Shown: positions 7,814 through 17,188 of the stretch, piece after piece
Numbering within the stretch: position 1 is the stretch's first letter
How the letters are laid out: each line of letters starts with the position of its first letter
Assembly (NCBI RefSeq): GCF_004803505.1
Contig: NZ_SSWH01000013.1
Location: 24,691-88,690, forward strand
Direction: 5' to 3'
Length of the DNA: 64,000 nucleotides
Source: Arthrobacter echini
Lineage (GTDB): Bacteria; Actinomycetota; Actinomycetes; Actinomycetales; Micrococcaceae
Notes under the pieces: model-generated
The model's database searches: none
What the model was told of the DNA's origin: nothing
Seen by the model: the letters and a program-made list of their open reading frames with translations, nothing else
Program-made: the position numbers and the translations under genes

Positions 7814-9836
7814 GAACCACTCCTACGGTCTCGATGGCAACATTGGCGCTCGTGACCTCCTGGTAGGAGACCACGGGCAGACCGGCGGCCTGCGGCCCGA
7901 CGAGTCGTCTGAGCGCCGGCCGGAGCGCCGGGGCGCAGACGAGCGCGGCGCTGTGGCCGGCGGCCTCGACCTCGGCGAACGTGGCCCGGACCGAGGACAT
8001 GACGGCCTCGGAGCGGGCAGGATCGAGGAGGATCTGCGTGCCCTGGTCCGACGGCCGGAGCCCCTCGAGCATGGATTGTTCGAGCTGCGGATCGATCATG
8101 ATGACCCGCAGCAGGTTCCCGTCCAGGTACTGCTGCGTCACCGCGGGCCCGAGCGCCAGCCTCGCCGCCTCGATGAGTCCCTCCGACTCCACGGACGCCT
8201 TCGCCCTGAGTGTCAGCGCCTCGAGGATCCGTCCGAGATCGTTGATGGGCACCTGTTCGGCCAGCAGTCCCTGCAGTACCCGCTGTACTTCGGCGAGGGA
8301 GAGCAGACCCGGCACCAGTTCCTCCACGGCGGAGGGGTTGACCTGCCGCACCCCGTCCGTCAGCACCCGGACGTCCTCGCGGGAGAGCAGTCGTGCCGCG
8401 TTGGCGGTGATGACCGAGGACAGATGCGTCACGAGGACCGACACGCGGTCGATCACGGTGGCCCCGGAGAGTTCGGCGTTGTGACGGAGTTCGGACGGCA
8501 CCCACTTCCCGGCGAGCCCGAACACCGGTTCGACGACGGCGGTGCCCGGCAGGTGGTCGAGGTGGTCGCCGAGGGCGAGGACCCGCCCGCGCGGAGCCTC
8601 ACCCCGCCCGGCCTCGACACCGGCGATCTTGATGACGTAGGTGGCCGGCGGCAGATCGATGCTGTCCCGCGTCCGGACAGGCGGCACCACGACGCCGAGT
8701 TCCAGGGCGATCTTCCGGCGCAGCGCCCGCACGCGGCCGAGGAGATCGTCCGCCGCGCCGGTGACGACATCCACGAGATCCGGTGCGAGCAGGATCTCCA
8801 GGGAGTGGACCCTCATCTCCTCGAGTAGCTCGTCGGTGCTGTCCGTGGTGGGAGCAGCTGCATCCAGTTCCAGGGCCGCGGCGGCCGTACGGGCCTCCTC
8901 GTCGGACTTCCTGAGTCGCTGGGCGATCAGGATCAGCGCACCACCGACCACGATGAAGGGCAGTTTCGGCATGCCCGGGATCAGCGCCATGACGATCGCC
9001 GCGGCACCGGCGATCCGCAGGGCGTTCTGCGACTGACCGAGCTGCTGCGTCGCCGTCGAGCCCATGTCCGCCTCGGCATTGGACCGCGTGACGATCATGC
9101 CGGTGGAGACCGCCATGAGCAGGGCCGGGATCTGCGTGACGAGGCCGTCGCCGATGGTGAGCAGACCGTAGGTGCTCAGCGCCTCCGCGACGGGCAGGCC
9201 GTCCTGCAGCATGCCGATCGCGATGCCGCCGACCAGATTGATGATGATGATGATGATCCCGGCGATCGCGTCGCCCTTCACGAACTTCGACGCGCCGTCC
9301 ATGGCCCCGTAGAAATCCGCCTCCGCCGACACCTCGGCCCGCCGCTCGCGCGCCTGGGTATCGGTGATCAGCCCGGCGTTCAGGTCGGCGTCGATGGCCA
9401 TCTGCTTGCCCGGCATGGCGTCGAGGGTGAAGCGCGCCCCCACCTCGGCCACGCGCTCGGCCCCCTTCGTGACGACGACGAACTGGATGACCACGAGGAT
9501 CAGGAACACGACCGCGCCGATGATGATGGAGCCGCCGACCGCCACATGCCCGAAGGCCGCGATGACCTCGCCCGCGAAACCGTCACCGAGGACGAGCCGG
9601 GTGGAGGCGACATTGAGCCCCAGCCGGAACAGGGTGGCGACGAGCAGCAGGGACGGGAACACCGAGAAGTCCAGCGGCTTGCGGATGAACATGGTGTTCA
9701 GCAGGATCACGAGCGCGAGCAGGATGTTCACGATGATCAGGACGTCGAGCAGCACCGAGGGGACCGGGACCACGAGGAGCAGGATGATACCCACGACGCC
9801 GACGGGGACCAGGAACTTGGGCATGGATGAGCGCAT
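7788..9836 (-). CDS. flhA: Flagellar export gate protein FlhA
   Basis: 682 residues. Inner-membrane nonameric gate of the flagellar type III exporter. The N-terminal half has about eight membrane segments (for example VGVVGIILLLVVPVPSVL, LIIVNILLALVILL) and the conserved FSVFPSLLLVATLFRLGLNV region, DFYGAMDGASKFVKGDAIAG and MAVSTGMIVTRS. The C-terminal cytosolic half ends with the linker and SD domains that bind chaperone-substrate complexes. Starts three bases after the flhB stop, with GGAGG ten bases upstream. Length and motifs are normal. Confidence 0.98.
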   Translation of the reverse strand: MRSSMPKFLVPVGVVGIILLLVVPVPSVLLDVLIIVNILLALVILLNTMFIRKPLDFSVFPSLLLVATLFRLGLNVASTRLVLGDGFAGEVIAAFGHVAVGGSIIIGAVVFLILVVIQFVVVTKGAERVAEVGARFTLDAMPGKQMAIDADLNAGLITDTQARERRAEVSAEADFYGAMDGASKFVKGDAIAGIIIIIINLVGGIAIGMLQDGLPVAEALSTYGLLTIGDGLVTQIPALLMAVSTGMIVTRSNAEADMGSTATQQLGQSQNALRIAGAAAIVMALIPGMPKLPFIVVGGALILIAQRLRKSDEEARTAAAALELDAAAPTTDSTDELLEEMRVHSLEILLAPDLVDVVTGAADDLLGRVRALRRKIALELGVVVPPVRTRDSIDLPPATYVIKIAGVEAGRGEAPRGRVLALGDHLDHLPGTAVVEPVFGLAGKWVPSELRHNAELSGATVIDRVSVLVTHLSSVITANAARLLSREDVRVLTDGVRQVNPSAVEELVPGLLSLAEVQRVLQGLLAEQVPINDLGRILEALTLRAKASVESEGLIEAARLALGPAVTQQYLDGNLLRVIMIDPQLEQSMLEGLRPSDQGTQILLDPARSEAVMSSVRATFAEVEAAGHSAALVCAPALRPALRRLVGPQAAGLPVVSYQEVTSANVAIETVGVVRATAAVSS

Positions 9837-9839
9837 TCT

Positions 9840-10940
9840 CTAGAAGCCTCCGGCTGCTGCGGATCGGACGGGCAGGGAGTGCAGACCGCGTGCGGCCCCC
9901 CTGGTCCTGAGGGACATGACGAACGCCAGGATGCGGGCCACCTGGTCGTAGTTCTCGAACGGGATCTCCTGGCCGAGCTCACATGCGGCGTGCAGCGCGC
10001 GGGCCAGCGGGATGTCGGAGACCATCGGCACGTGCCTGGCCTCCGCCTCCTCGCGGATCCTCGCCGCGATGACGCCGGCACCCTTTGCGACGACGCGGGG
10101 CGCCGAGCGCCCCGGCTCGTACTTCAGCGCCACGGCGACGTGCGTCGGGTTGACCAGGACGACGTCGGCCCCGCCCACGGCGGCGATCATGCGGTTGCGG
10201 CTCATGGCCAGCTGGCGTGAGCGCCGCTGGGACTTGATCAGGGGGTCGCCGTCGGAGCTCTTGTTCTCGTCCTTGACCTCCTTCTTGGTCATGCGGGTCT
10301 TCTTGCGGTTGCGGCGCATGACCACGACGACGTCGAGGGCGGCCAGCGCGAGGCCGGCGGCGACGGCGGACTGCAGCAGCGCGGCCGTCCCTCCACCCGC
10401 GGTGTTCAGCAGGGCGGCGACCGAGAGCCCGCCCGCGGCCATCAGCAGCGGCATGAGACCGCGGATCACGACGACGAGCACGAGGGCCACGACGGTGGTC
10501 TTGAGCAGGGCCTTGGCGCCCTGCCACAGTGCCTGCCCGCCGAGGATCCGCTTGAGGCCGTTGAGCACGTTGAACTGCTCGAATCTGCCGGAGAACTTCT
10601 TCACCCGGATGCCGCCCTGCACGGCGGCTGTGCCCAGGACCGCCACGAGCAGCACCACGAGGAAGGGCCCGAGCGTCGACGCGAGCGAGGCGCCGGCATC
10701 CGCCAGGGCGTCGAGAGCCGTCGCGGGATCGGGGTCCGCTATGGCCCCTGCCACGCGGATGAGCTGCTCCGTGGCGGCATCGGCCGAGCGGGAGATCAGC
10801 GACGGCAGCATGATCGCCGCCGTGCCCACGCCGATCCACGCGGTGAAGTCCTCGGACCTGGAGAGCTGGCCCTTGGAGCGGACCTCCTTCATCCGCTTGT
10901 CGGTGGCCTGTTCGGTCTTCTCCCCGGAATCCGCCGCCAT
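9840..10940 (-). CDS. flhB: Flagellar export switch protein FlhB
   Basis: 366 residues. Membrane component that changes export specificity from rod/hook to filament substrates after self-cleavage. It begins MAADSGEKTEQATDKRMKE, typical of the family, has four hydrophobic segments between about residues 30 and 220, and a basic linker (MRRNRKKTRMTKKEVKDE). The autocleavage site NPTH lies in VVLVNPTHVAVALKYE. A further 14 or so residues follow the conserved C-terminal domain. One base separates it from fliR. Confidence 0.98.
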   Translation of the reverse strand: MAADSGEKTEQATDKRMKEVRSKGQLSRSEDFTAWIGVGTAAIMLPSLISRSADAATEQLIRVAGAIADPDPATALDALADAGASLASTLGPFLVVLLVAVLGTAAVQGGIRVKKFSGRFEQFNVLNGLKRILGGQALWQGAKALLKTTVVALVLVVVIRGLMPLLMAAGGLSVAALLNTAGGGTAALLQSAVAAGLALAALDVVVVMRRNRKKTRMTKKEVKDENKSSDGDPLIKSQRRSRQLAMSRNRMIAAVGGADVVLVNPTHVAVALKYEPGRSAPRVVAKGAGVIAARIREEAEARHVPMVSDIPLARALHAACELGQEIPFENYDQVARILAFVMSLRTRGAARGLHSLPVRSAAAGGF

Positions 10941-10941
10941 G

Positions 10942-11700
10942 TCAGCGGACCCCCAGCAGAAGTGCCACGGCGTTGTCGGTGAGGGTGGACACCACGCGCG
11001 GCAGGGCGACGAACACGGTACCGCCCAGACTGAGCGTGATGAAGATCTTCAGCGGGAACCCCAGCGCGAACGCGTTGAGCGCGGGTGCCACGCGCGTGAG
11101 GAGCCCGAGTCCGACGTCGGCCAGGAACAGGACCACGATCAGTGGCCCGGCGATCTGGACGGAGGCGAGGAAGAGCCCGGTGATCGCTGTGGCGATGGCG
11201 TCGACGGGTTCACCGAGGTCGAGCCCGCCACCGAGGGGCAGGGCGGTGAACGTGCGGACCAGACCTCCGATGATCAGCTGGTAGCCGTCGGAGGTGAACA
11301 GCAGGGTCAGCGCGGTCAGCTGGAACAGGCGGGCGAACTGGGCGCCGTTGACCATGGACTGCGGATCGAAGCCCTGCGCCAGGGAGAACCCACCGAAGAG
11401 ATCGATGAGGCTTCCGGCGGACTGGACGGCGGAGAAGACCACCAGCACCAGGAAGCCGAGGGCGGCACCGACGACGAGCTCGAGGACCAGTGCCCCGATG
11501 TACTGCCCCGTGCTTCCCGGCTCGTAGCCGTCCGCCACCTGCGGGGACACCGCGAGCGCGAGTCCGACGCCGAGCATCGCCTTCACGCGGGCAGGGATGG
11601 CTCGGTAGGAGAACGGCGGGGCGATCACGAGGAAGGCGACGATCCGCACACCGGCGAGCATGACGGCTTCGATGCGGGACTGGTCGAGGGTGATGTCCAT
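10942..11700 (-). CDS. fliR: Flagellar export protein FliR
   Basis: 252 residues, six hydrophobic segments. FliR forms the export-gate core with FliP and FliQ. Recognisable features are the early IEAVMLAGVRIVAFLVIAPPF, FGGFSLAQGFDPQS in the middle, and the conserved late segment VAPALNAFALGFPLKIFIT. One base from fliQ and one from flhB, so cotranscribed in the export-gate block. Confidence 0.97.
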   Translation of the reverse strand: MDITLDQSRIEAVMLAGVRIVAFLVIAPPFSYRAIPARVKAMLGVGLALAVSPQVADGYEPGSTGQYIGALVLELVVGAALGFLVLVVFSAVQSAGSLIDLFGGFSLAQGFDPQSMVNGAQFARLFQLTALTLLFTSDGYQLIIGGLVRTFTALPLGGGLDLGEPVDAIATAITGLFLASVQIAGPLIVVLFLADVGLGLLTRVAPALNAFALGFPLKIFITLSLGGTVFVALPRVVSTLTDNAVALLLGVR

Positions 11701-11701
11701 G

Positions 11702-11977
11702 TCAACCGCCCCCGAGCAGACCGGGGATGCGTTCGAAGATCTCGTGCGTGAAGGCGATCATCTCCGCGATCATCCAGTGGCCGCAGACGAGCAGTGCGAT
11801 GCACACGGCGGCGGCCTTCGGCACGAAGGAGAGCGTGACCTCCTGGATCTGCGTGATGGACTGCAGCAGCGAGATGGCGAAGCCCACCACGAGTGCGGTC
11901 AGCAGCACGGGAGCGGCGAGCTTCGCGGCGATCCAGATCCCTGCGACGCCGATGTCCAGGACGGCATTCGTATCCAC
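11702..11977 (-). CDS. fliQ: Flagellar export protein FliQ
   Basis: 91 residues with two transmembrane helices (LAAPVLLTALVVGFAISLLQ and AAAVCIALLVCGHWMIAEMI) and the conserved QSITQIQEVTLSFVPK loop between them. Small subunit of the FliPQR export core. Normal length. Lies between fliP and fliR with one-base gaps. Confidence 0.97.
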   Translation of the reverse strand: MDTNAVLDIGVAGIWIAAKLAAPVLLTALVVGFAISLLQSITQIQEVTLSFVPKAAAVCIALLVCGHWMIAEMIAFTHEIFERIPGLLGGG

Positions 11978-11978
11978 G

Positions 11979-12860
11979 TCAACCGCCCCGGTAGCTGGTG
12001 ATGAGCGAGGTGATGATCAGTCCCCAGCCGTCCACGAGGACGAACAGGAGGATCTTGAAGGGCAGCGAGATCATGACGGGCGGGAGCATCATCATGCCCA
12101 TGGACATCAGGGCCGCGGACACCACGAGGTCGATCACGAGGAACGGCACGAAGATCACGAAGCCGATGATGAACGCGGCCCGCAGCTCGGAGATCATGAA
12201 GGACGGGATGAGGGTGGTCAGCGGGACGCTCGCGGCGTCCTGCGGGTTCGGTTGCCCGGCGGCGCGCGTCATGAGTGCCAGATCCTCCTCGCGCGTGTGC
12301 GCCAGCATGAAGGTCTGCAGTGGCCCGGAGCCGTCCTCGAGCGCCTCGGTGAACGTGGTCGCGCCGTTCAGGTACGGCTGGACGGCGAGATCGTTCATCT
12401 CGGTCAGGACCGGCGCCATGATGAACAGCGAGAGGAACAGCGCCAGTCCGGCGAGCACCTGATTGGGCGGGATGGACGGCAGGGAGAGTGCGTTGCGGGT
12501 CATGGCCAGCACCACGAAGATCTTCGTGAACGAGGTCATCATCAGCAGCAGTGCCGGCGCCACGGACAGCAGCGTGATGCCGATCAGGGTCAGGACGGCC
12601 GAGCTCGGCTCACCGTTGACGCCGTTGATCTCCACGGACAGGCCCTCGTCGCTGCCGGGTTCGGCCGGGGCCGAGGGTTCGGCCGGTGCCGACGGCGCTG
12701 ACGGTCCGGGGACGGCCGGATCCACTTCGCCGGCCTGGCCTGTGGCAGCGCCGAGGAGCAGCACGACGACGGCGAGGAGGACGGCCGCGGCCAGGACGAG
12801 GAGCGCCCGCTGGGTTGCGGCTGCCCGGCGCAGGGGCGATCGGGACGACGTCGTGCTCAC
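11979..12860 (-). CDS. fliP: Flagellar export protein FliP
   Basis: 293 residues. An N-terminal cleavable-type signal (ALLVLAAAVLLAVVVLLLGA) leads into a Pro/Ser/Ala-rich stretch. The conserved core starts at SVEINGVNG, with LLMMTSFTKIFVVLAMTRNAL, PPNQVLAGLALFLSLFIMAP and the C-terminal VFVPFLVIDLVVSAALMSMGMMMLPP. FliP starts assembly of the export gate. Overlaps fliO by four bases. Confidence 0.98.
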   Translation of the reverse strand: MSTTSSRSPLRRAAATQRALLVLAAAVLLAVVVLLLGAATGQAGEVDPAVPGPSAPSAPAEPSAPAEPGSDEGLSVEINGVNGEPSSAVLTLIGITLLSVAPALLLMMTSFTKIFVVLAMTRNALSLPSIPPNQVLAGLALFLSLFIMAPVLTEMNDLAVQPYLNGATTFTEALEDGSGPLQTFMLAHTREEDLALMTRAAGQPNPQDAASVPLTTLIPSFMISELRAAFIIGFVIFVPFLVIDLVVSAALMSMGMMMLPPVMISLPFKILLFVLVDGWGLIITSLITSYRGG

Positions 12861-13396
12861 CCGGCTCGTCCGCGCAGGAAACGAGCGGTCTGCTTCCAGG
12901 TGGCCGGCGAGAGGATCGAACCCTGCAGCGGCGCTGTCCGGGAGGCCCGCGTGGCCTCGGTCGCCCGGGCGGTACGCGCGGCACGGCGCGTGGCGTACTG
13001 CGGCTCCTCCTCGAGGGCCACGCGCAGCGAGGCCGCGAAGTCGGCGGACTCTCCTGCCGCCCTGGCGGCGGCCGGAACCGGAGGACCGGAGGCAACCGGA
13101 AGTGCGGCCACGACGCCGTCCTGCTCTCCGACCGCCTGCAGGGCCCGCGGAGCCGCCGCCGAATGCAGCACCGCGACGGACTGGTCGGTGACGCCCAGAT
13201 AGAAGCGGGTCCCCTCGGCGTCGAGCACCACCACCGAGGCCTTCGCCCCGATCCCCTGCCGCGCGACCACCGACATGATCCCCGCGCCCGCCCGGTTCCC
13301 GTTCAGCTTCGAGAGCCTGCGGTGCAGGACGAAGAGCAGCGCGAGGACCACGCCGAGGGACAGGAGCACCCTCAGTGCGAGGACCACGGCGTCCAC
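12857..13396 (-). CDS. fliO: Flagellar export assembly protein FliO
   Basis: 179 residues. One N-terminal transmembrane helix (LALRVLLSLGVVLALLFVLH) is followed by a small basic/beta domain (SVVARQGIGAKASVVVLDAE, FYLGVTDQSVAVLH) matching FliO, then a poorly conserved Ala/Pro-rich tail. FliO helps stabilise FliP during gate assembly. The position immediately before fliP and after fliN is the classical one, and this supports the call more than the sequence alone. Confidence 0.9.
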   Translation of the reverse strand: MDAVVLALRVLLSLGVVLALLFVLHRRLSKLNGNRAGAGIMSVVARQGIGAKASVVVLDAEGTRFYLGVTDQSVAVLHSAAAPRALQAVGEQDGVVAALPVASGPPVPAAARAAGESADFAASLRVALEEEPQYATRRAARTARATEATRASRTAPLQGSILSPATWKQTARFLRGRAG

Positions 13397-14100
13397 TACA
13401 GTGCGCCGTCGGGGACGTCGAGGATCTGGGTGATACGCACGGCGTAGTCCTGGTCGACGACGACGACCTCGCCGTGTGCGACGACGCGGCCGTTGAGCAG
13501 CACGTCCGCGGGGGCCCCGGCGGAACGGTCGAGTTCGATCACCGCACCCGGTTCGAGGTCGAGAACATCGCGAACGGACATCCGCGTGCGGCCGATCTCC
13601 ACCGTCATGGCCATCTCCACGTTGCTGATGCGCCCGAGATTGGCAGCACCGGAGGAGCCGGAGGACCGTCGCGGTGCCGCCCCTGGCCGGGCTCCGCGCA
13701 GACGTACCGCGAACCAGCCGACCGTGCCGGAGTGTCCTGCCAGCCGGAACACCGAGGTTTCCGCGTCATGGAAGAGGCCGGCCGCGTCCTGGACCGCGGG
13801 GCTGCCGAGCACGCCGTCCCCGAGTGCGGCCGACGCGGCTTCGAGCGCCGGCATCAGCACATCAGCGGGTGAGACCAGGGAGGACGGCGTCCCGGCGGCT
13901 GCTGCAAGGGGCTGGGTGTCGAGCAGGACGACGGCGAGGTCCGCCGATACGGCTCCCACGAAGGAGGCCACGACGGCCTCGGACACTCGTCCTTCGGGCA
14001 GTTCCGCGGAGCTGCCCGACTCGGCCGTCACGGGTCCGGCAAGCGGCAGGCGTGCTGCGAGGGCTGCTGCGGCCTCGTGCTCGGCGGTGGTGGTGTTCAT
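13396..14100 (-). CDS. fliN: Flagellar C-ring protein FliN (long form)
   Basis: 234 residues, longer than the roughly 130 of enterobacterial FliN. The last 80 residues are the SpoA/FliN domain (VEMAMTVEIGRTRMSVRDVL, LEPGAVIELDRSAGAPADVL, NGRVVAHGEVVVVDQDYAVR). The first 150 residues (ASFVGAVSADLAVVLLD and following) look like a CheC/FliY-like region, but I see no clear phosphatase motif. It forms the lower C-ring with FliM and docks FliH. Overlaps fliM by four bases. Confidence 0.93.
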   Translation of the reverse strand: MNTTTAEHEAAAALAARLPLAGPVTAESGSSAELPEGRVSEAVVASFVGAVSADLAVVLLDTQPLAAAAGTPSSLVSPADVLMPALEAASAALGDGVLGSPAVQDAAGLFHDAETSVFRLAGHSGTVGWFAVRLRGARPGAAPRRSSGSSGAANLGRISNVEMAMTVEIGRTRMSVRDVLDLEPGAVIELDRSAGAPADVLLNGRVVAHGEVVVVDQDYAVRITQILDVPDGAL

Positions 14101-15035
14101 GATGCGGTGTTCTCCTCGGTGGTCACTACTACACAGGCGAGACGGGACCCGTTCTGGCCCAGGGCCGCCTCACCGAGTCGCTGCCCGTTGACGGCGAGCT
14201 CGAAGGGCCGGTGCTGCGGGTGCGGCAGCTTCAGCACATCGCCCACCTCCAGATCGAGGATGCGCGAGGGCAGGATCGTCAGGGCGGCGAGCTGGACGGC
14301 GACGTCGACCGGGACGTGCGCCACCTGCTGCTCGATCCGTTCGCGGGCGTCGTCCCCGATGGCCGTGGGGTTCGCGTCGCCGAGCTGACCGAGCAGCAGT
14401 TGCGCGGGAATGGCGACGGTGGCGGGACAGGAGCGCTCGCCGACGCGGATGTCGAAGGTGCCCACGATCATGAGCTCGGTGGTCGCCGCAGCCTGCGCGA
14501 ACTGGGAGTTGTACTGGATCGAATCGATGCTCAGCTGCTGCGTCAGCACCGACCCCAGCGAATAGTGCAGCCCCTCCAGGGCATCGTCCATGAGGCGCCG
14601 GATGAGCGCCTGCTCTATCTGGGTGAATTTACGCTCGCCCGGTGGAACCGTGCCGTGACCGCCGAGCATCGAGTCCACCCAGAACAGGGCTGCTGAGGCC
14701 GGGAACTGGATCACGGCCTTGTTCGACTGGTCGGGGATGGCGCACAGGACCATCGCCGTCGTCGGTGGCAGGGAGGCTGCGTACTCGTCGTAGGTGTGCA
14801 TGAGGACCTGCTCGCTCGTCACCTGGGAGATCACGCGGACCTTCGCGGTCAGTTGCGTACCCCACTGGCGCGCGAACGTCTCGAACGCCAGTTCGAGGAC
14901 GCGCGAGTGCTCACGAGCAAGAGTGGTGGGCCGGCGGAAATCGTAGACATCCACCGTCCTGGCGGCGCCCGAGGGCGCGCCAGGAGAAAGTTGTTCCTGG
15001 ACCGTCACGCAGTCGACTATCGGACGACGCCGCAC
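14097..15035 (-). CDS. fliM: Flagellar motor switch protein FliM
   Basis: 312 residues from the first GTG; a second GTG at 15008 would give MTVQEQLSP and 303 residues. Neither has a clear Shine-Dalgarno. Core motifs are VYDFRRPTTLAREHSRVLEL, LTQQLSIDSIQYNSQFAQ and a C-terminal SpoA domain (LEVGDVLKLPHP). The canonical CheY-P-binding N-terminal motif (LSQxEIDALL) is absent, which I believe is common in actinobacterial FliM. Switch protein of the C-ring. No fliL gene intervenes between motB and fliM. Confidence 0.95.
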   Translation of the reverse strand: MRRRPIVDCVTVQEQLSPGAPSGAARTVDVYDFRRPTTLAREHSRVLELAFETFARQWGTQLTAKVRVISQVTSEQVLMHTYDEYAASLPPTTAMVLCAIPDQSNKAVIQFPASAALFWVDSMLGGHGTVPPGERKFTQIEQALIRRLMDDALEGLHYSLGSVLTQQLSIDSIQYNSQFAQAAATTELMIVGTFDIRVGERSCPATVAIPAQLLLGQLGDANPTAIGDDARERIEQQVAHVPVDVAVQLAALTILPSRILDLEVGDVLKLPHPQHRPFELAVNGQRLGEAALGQNGSRLACVVVTTEENTAS

Positions 15036-15048
15036 CGGTGTTAGTGGA

Positions 15049-15975
15049 TCACGTGCCGCCGGCGATGTCCGGGATCAGCGAACGGACGCTCTCGGGCTCG
15101 TCGGAGTGGATCACGATGTCGACGCGCCGGTTGAGCTCGAGCTCGGCCTCGGTGTCGCCCGGGGCCAGCGGCCTCGATTCGCCGTAGCCGATGGCCGACA
15201 GGCGTGGAGCCGGGACTCCTCCGGAGTCAATCAGGTGCCGGACGACGTTCACCGCCCGCTCGGTGGACAGTTCCCAGTCCAGCGGTCTCGGGACGGACTC
15301 GGGCAGGCGCGCGGTGTGGCCCTCGACCCCCACCTCGTTGGGGATGGAGGCCAGGATGGGTCCCACCACCTCGAGGACACGGAGGGTCTGCTCGGTCAGC
15401 TGGGCGCTGTCCGGCAGGAAGAAGGTCTCGGAGCTCACCAGGCGAATGGTCAGACCCCGTTCGTCGATGACGTAGCGGACCGCCTCGTCGAGCTCACGAG
15501 AGCTCAGCTCGCGGTCGAGCCGCTCCTGCAGCGCGCGCAGCGACTCGACCTCGGCGACCGCCCGCTCGCGGTCTGTAGCCTGCTCTGCCGCGTCGCCCCC
15601 CGTGGACGGCGAGGGTGACGGCGTCGGTGCAGCGACCTCGGCGGCGCCCGGCTCCTCCTTCTGCGTCTCGGCGTCCGCGTCGACGAGAGCGGCTCCACCG
15701 GTGAACGACTCGCCCTCCTCATTGATGTGCTGCGCCGGGACGACGGTTCCTTCCGCCGTGTCGACCGTGGCCGACTGCACTGAGCCGAAACCGGTGGCGA
15801 GCGAGACGCGCAGCTTCTCGAACTTCTGCTGATCCACCGAGGACATGGCGTAGAGCACGATGAACATGCACATCAGGACGGTCACCATGTCCATGTAGGA
15901 CGCCATCCAGCGTTCGTCCGGGTGGTCCTCCCCGTGATCCTCGCCGCCGCGCTTACGACGCGGTCTCCGGCTCAC
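15049..15975 (-). CDS. motB: Flagellar stator protein MotB
   Basis: 308 residues. A basic cytosolic start (RRPRRKRGGEDHGEDHPDE) precedes a single membrane helix, YMDMVTVLMCMFIVLYAMSS, whose Asp is the proton-carrying residue. A Thr/Pro-rich linker and a peptidoglycan-binding OmpA domain follow (VGVEGHTARLPESVPRPLDW, LSTERAVNVVRHLI, LSAIGYGESRPLAPGDTEAE, LNRRVDIVI). Anchors the stator to the wall. Overlaps motA by four bases. Confidence 0.97.
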   Translation of the reverse strand: MSRRPRRKRGGEDHGEDHPDERWMASYMDMVTVLMCMFIVLYAMSSVDQQKFEKLRVSLATGFGSVQSATVDTAEGTVVPAQHINEEGESFTGGAALVDADAETQKEEPGAAEVAAPTPSPSPSTGGDAAEQATDRERAVAEVESLRALQERLDRELSSRELDEAVRYVIDERGLTIRLVSSETFFLPDSAQLTEQTLRVLEVVGPILASIPNEVGVEGHTARLPESVPRPLDWELSTERAVNVVRHLIDSGGVPAPRLSAIGYGESRPLAPGDTEAELELNRRVDIVIHSDEPESVRSLIPDIAGGT

Positions 15976-16817
15976 GCTGCGGCCCGGCCCTGGGAGCCGG
16001 GGTCCTCGGCGACGTCGTCCCCTGTGCCTTTCGCCTTGCCCTCCTTGGCCGATTTGCCGCCCTTGCCCTGCGCGTGCTGCGGCACCATGGCCTTCAGCCG
16101 CTCGCCGAGCAGGCGCGGCTGACTGCCCGCCTGCACAGCGAGGACACCCTCCATGAGCAGGGTCATTCTGGCGGTCTCCAGCTCACCGAGACGCTTGATG
16201 CGGGTCCCGAGGGGCAGCCAGAGGAAGTTCGCCGAGAGCAGCCCCCAGAGGGTCGCCACGAACGCCGTCGCGATCATGGGTCCGAGTTCGTCGGGGCTGG
16301 AGAGGTTCTCGAGGACGTGGGTCAGCGAGACGACGGTACCGATGATGCCGACGGTGGGCGCATAACCGCCGAGGCCGGCGAAGAACTTCGAGGCCGTCCG
16401 GTTGGTCTGGGCAGAGGACTCGATCTCGTCCTCCAGCATCTCCCGCAGTTCCTCGCCGTCGGTGCCATCGGCGATGTTCTGCAGGGCGCCGCGCAGGAAC
16501 GGGTCGCTCACGGTGTTGGCCTCTTCCTCGAGCGCGAGCAGACCCTCGCTCCGGGCCTTCTCGGCAAGGACCACGACGCTGTCGATCGTGTCCTGGGGAG
16601 GAGTGCTCCTGCCCAGCAGTGCCGGGAGTACGGACTTGGCAGCCACGAGGAAGTCCTTCAGGGTGCCGCCCGCGATACCGACGGCCAGTGTTGCCCCGAA
16701 CACCAGCACCATGGGTGCCGGCAGGAGCAGTGCCCCGACGTGCGCACCCTCCAGGGTGATCATCGCGTAGAGGGCGCCGAACGCGATGAGTATGCCGGCG
16801 AGAGTTGCGGGATCCAT
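15972..16817 (-). CDS. motA: Flagellar stator protein MotA
   Basis: 281 residues, with four hydrophobic segments: LAGILIAFGALYAMITLEGA and LLLPAPMVLVFGATLAVGIA at the N-terminus, and GGYAPTVGIIGTVVSLTHVL and LGPMIATAFVATLWGLLSAN later. The cytosolic loop has the acidic/basic residues that contact FliG. A charged Gly/Lys-rich tail ends it. It forms the torque-generating stator with MotB. Shares one base with flbD's stop. Confidence 0.97.
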   Translation of the reverse strand: MDPATLAGILIAFGALYAMITLEGAHVGALLLPAPMVLVFGATLAVGIAGGTLKDFLVAAKSVLPALLGRSTPPQDTIDSVVVLAEKARSEGLLALEEEANTVSDPFLRGALQNIADGTDGEELREMLEDEIESSAQTNRTASKFFAGLGGYAPTVGIIGTVVSLTHVLENLSSPDELGPMIATAFVATLWGLLSANFLWLPLGTRIKRLGELETARMTLLMEGVLAVQAGSQPRLLGERLKAMVPQHAQGKGGKSAKEGKAKGTGDDVAEDPGSQGRAAA

Positions 16818-17170
16818 CAGGTGTTCCTCGGTCGAAACGGGACGGGTGCGGTGGCACCGCGATCATCGGGTGGCTCAGCGGAGGCTTGATCCGGACCGGC
16901 GCCACGGACCACACCGAGGGAACGCTGGGCCGTGTGGTCCCCGGTAGCGGCCGGATCGCCCGTATCGTCCGGAGCCACGAAGCGGGCGAGGGAGACGATG
17001 CGTGCGCGATAGGCCGCGATCAGGTCGATCACCTCGTGAAGGGACTCGGTGACGATGTATTTCGCACCGTCGGCCATGACCAGGGTGGTGTCCGGATTCT
17101 CATGGATGCGTTCGATGAGATCGGGATTCACCGCGAACTGGCTTTCGTTGAGCCGGGTCACCACGATCAT
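16817..17170 (-). CDS. flbD: FlbD/SwrD family flagellar protein
   Basis: 117 residues. The first 55 are the FlbD family core (MIVVTRLNESQFAVNPDLIE, IHENPDTTLVMADGAKYIVT, ESLHEVIDLIAAYRARIV), and the rest is a disordered Pro/Asp-rich tail not seen in the about 70-residue Bacillus protein. In Bacillus the homologue (SwrD) raises motor power. Directly precedes motA in the same operon, which fits a stator role. AGGA lies six bases before the ATG, right behind a GC-rich hairpin. Confidence 0.9.
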   Translation of the reverse strand: MIVVTRLNESQFAVNPDLIERIHENPDTTLVMADGAKYIVTESLHEVIDLIAAYRARIVSLARFVAPDDTGDPAATGDHTAQRSLGVVRGAGPDQASAEPPDDRGATAPVPFRPRNT

Positions 17171-17188
17171 CGGACATCCTGGAGTCGG

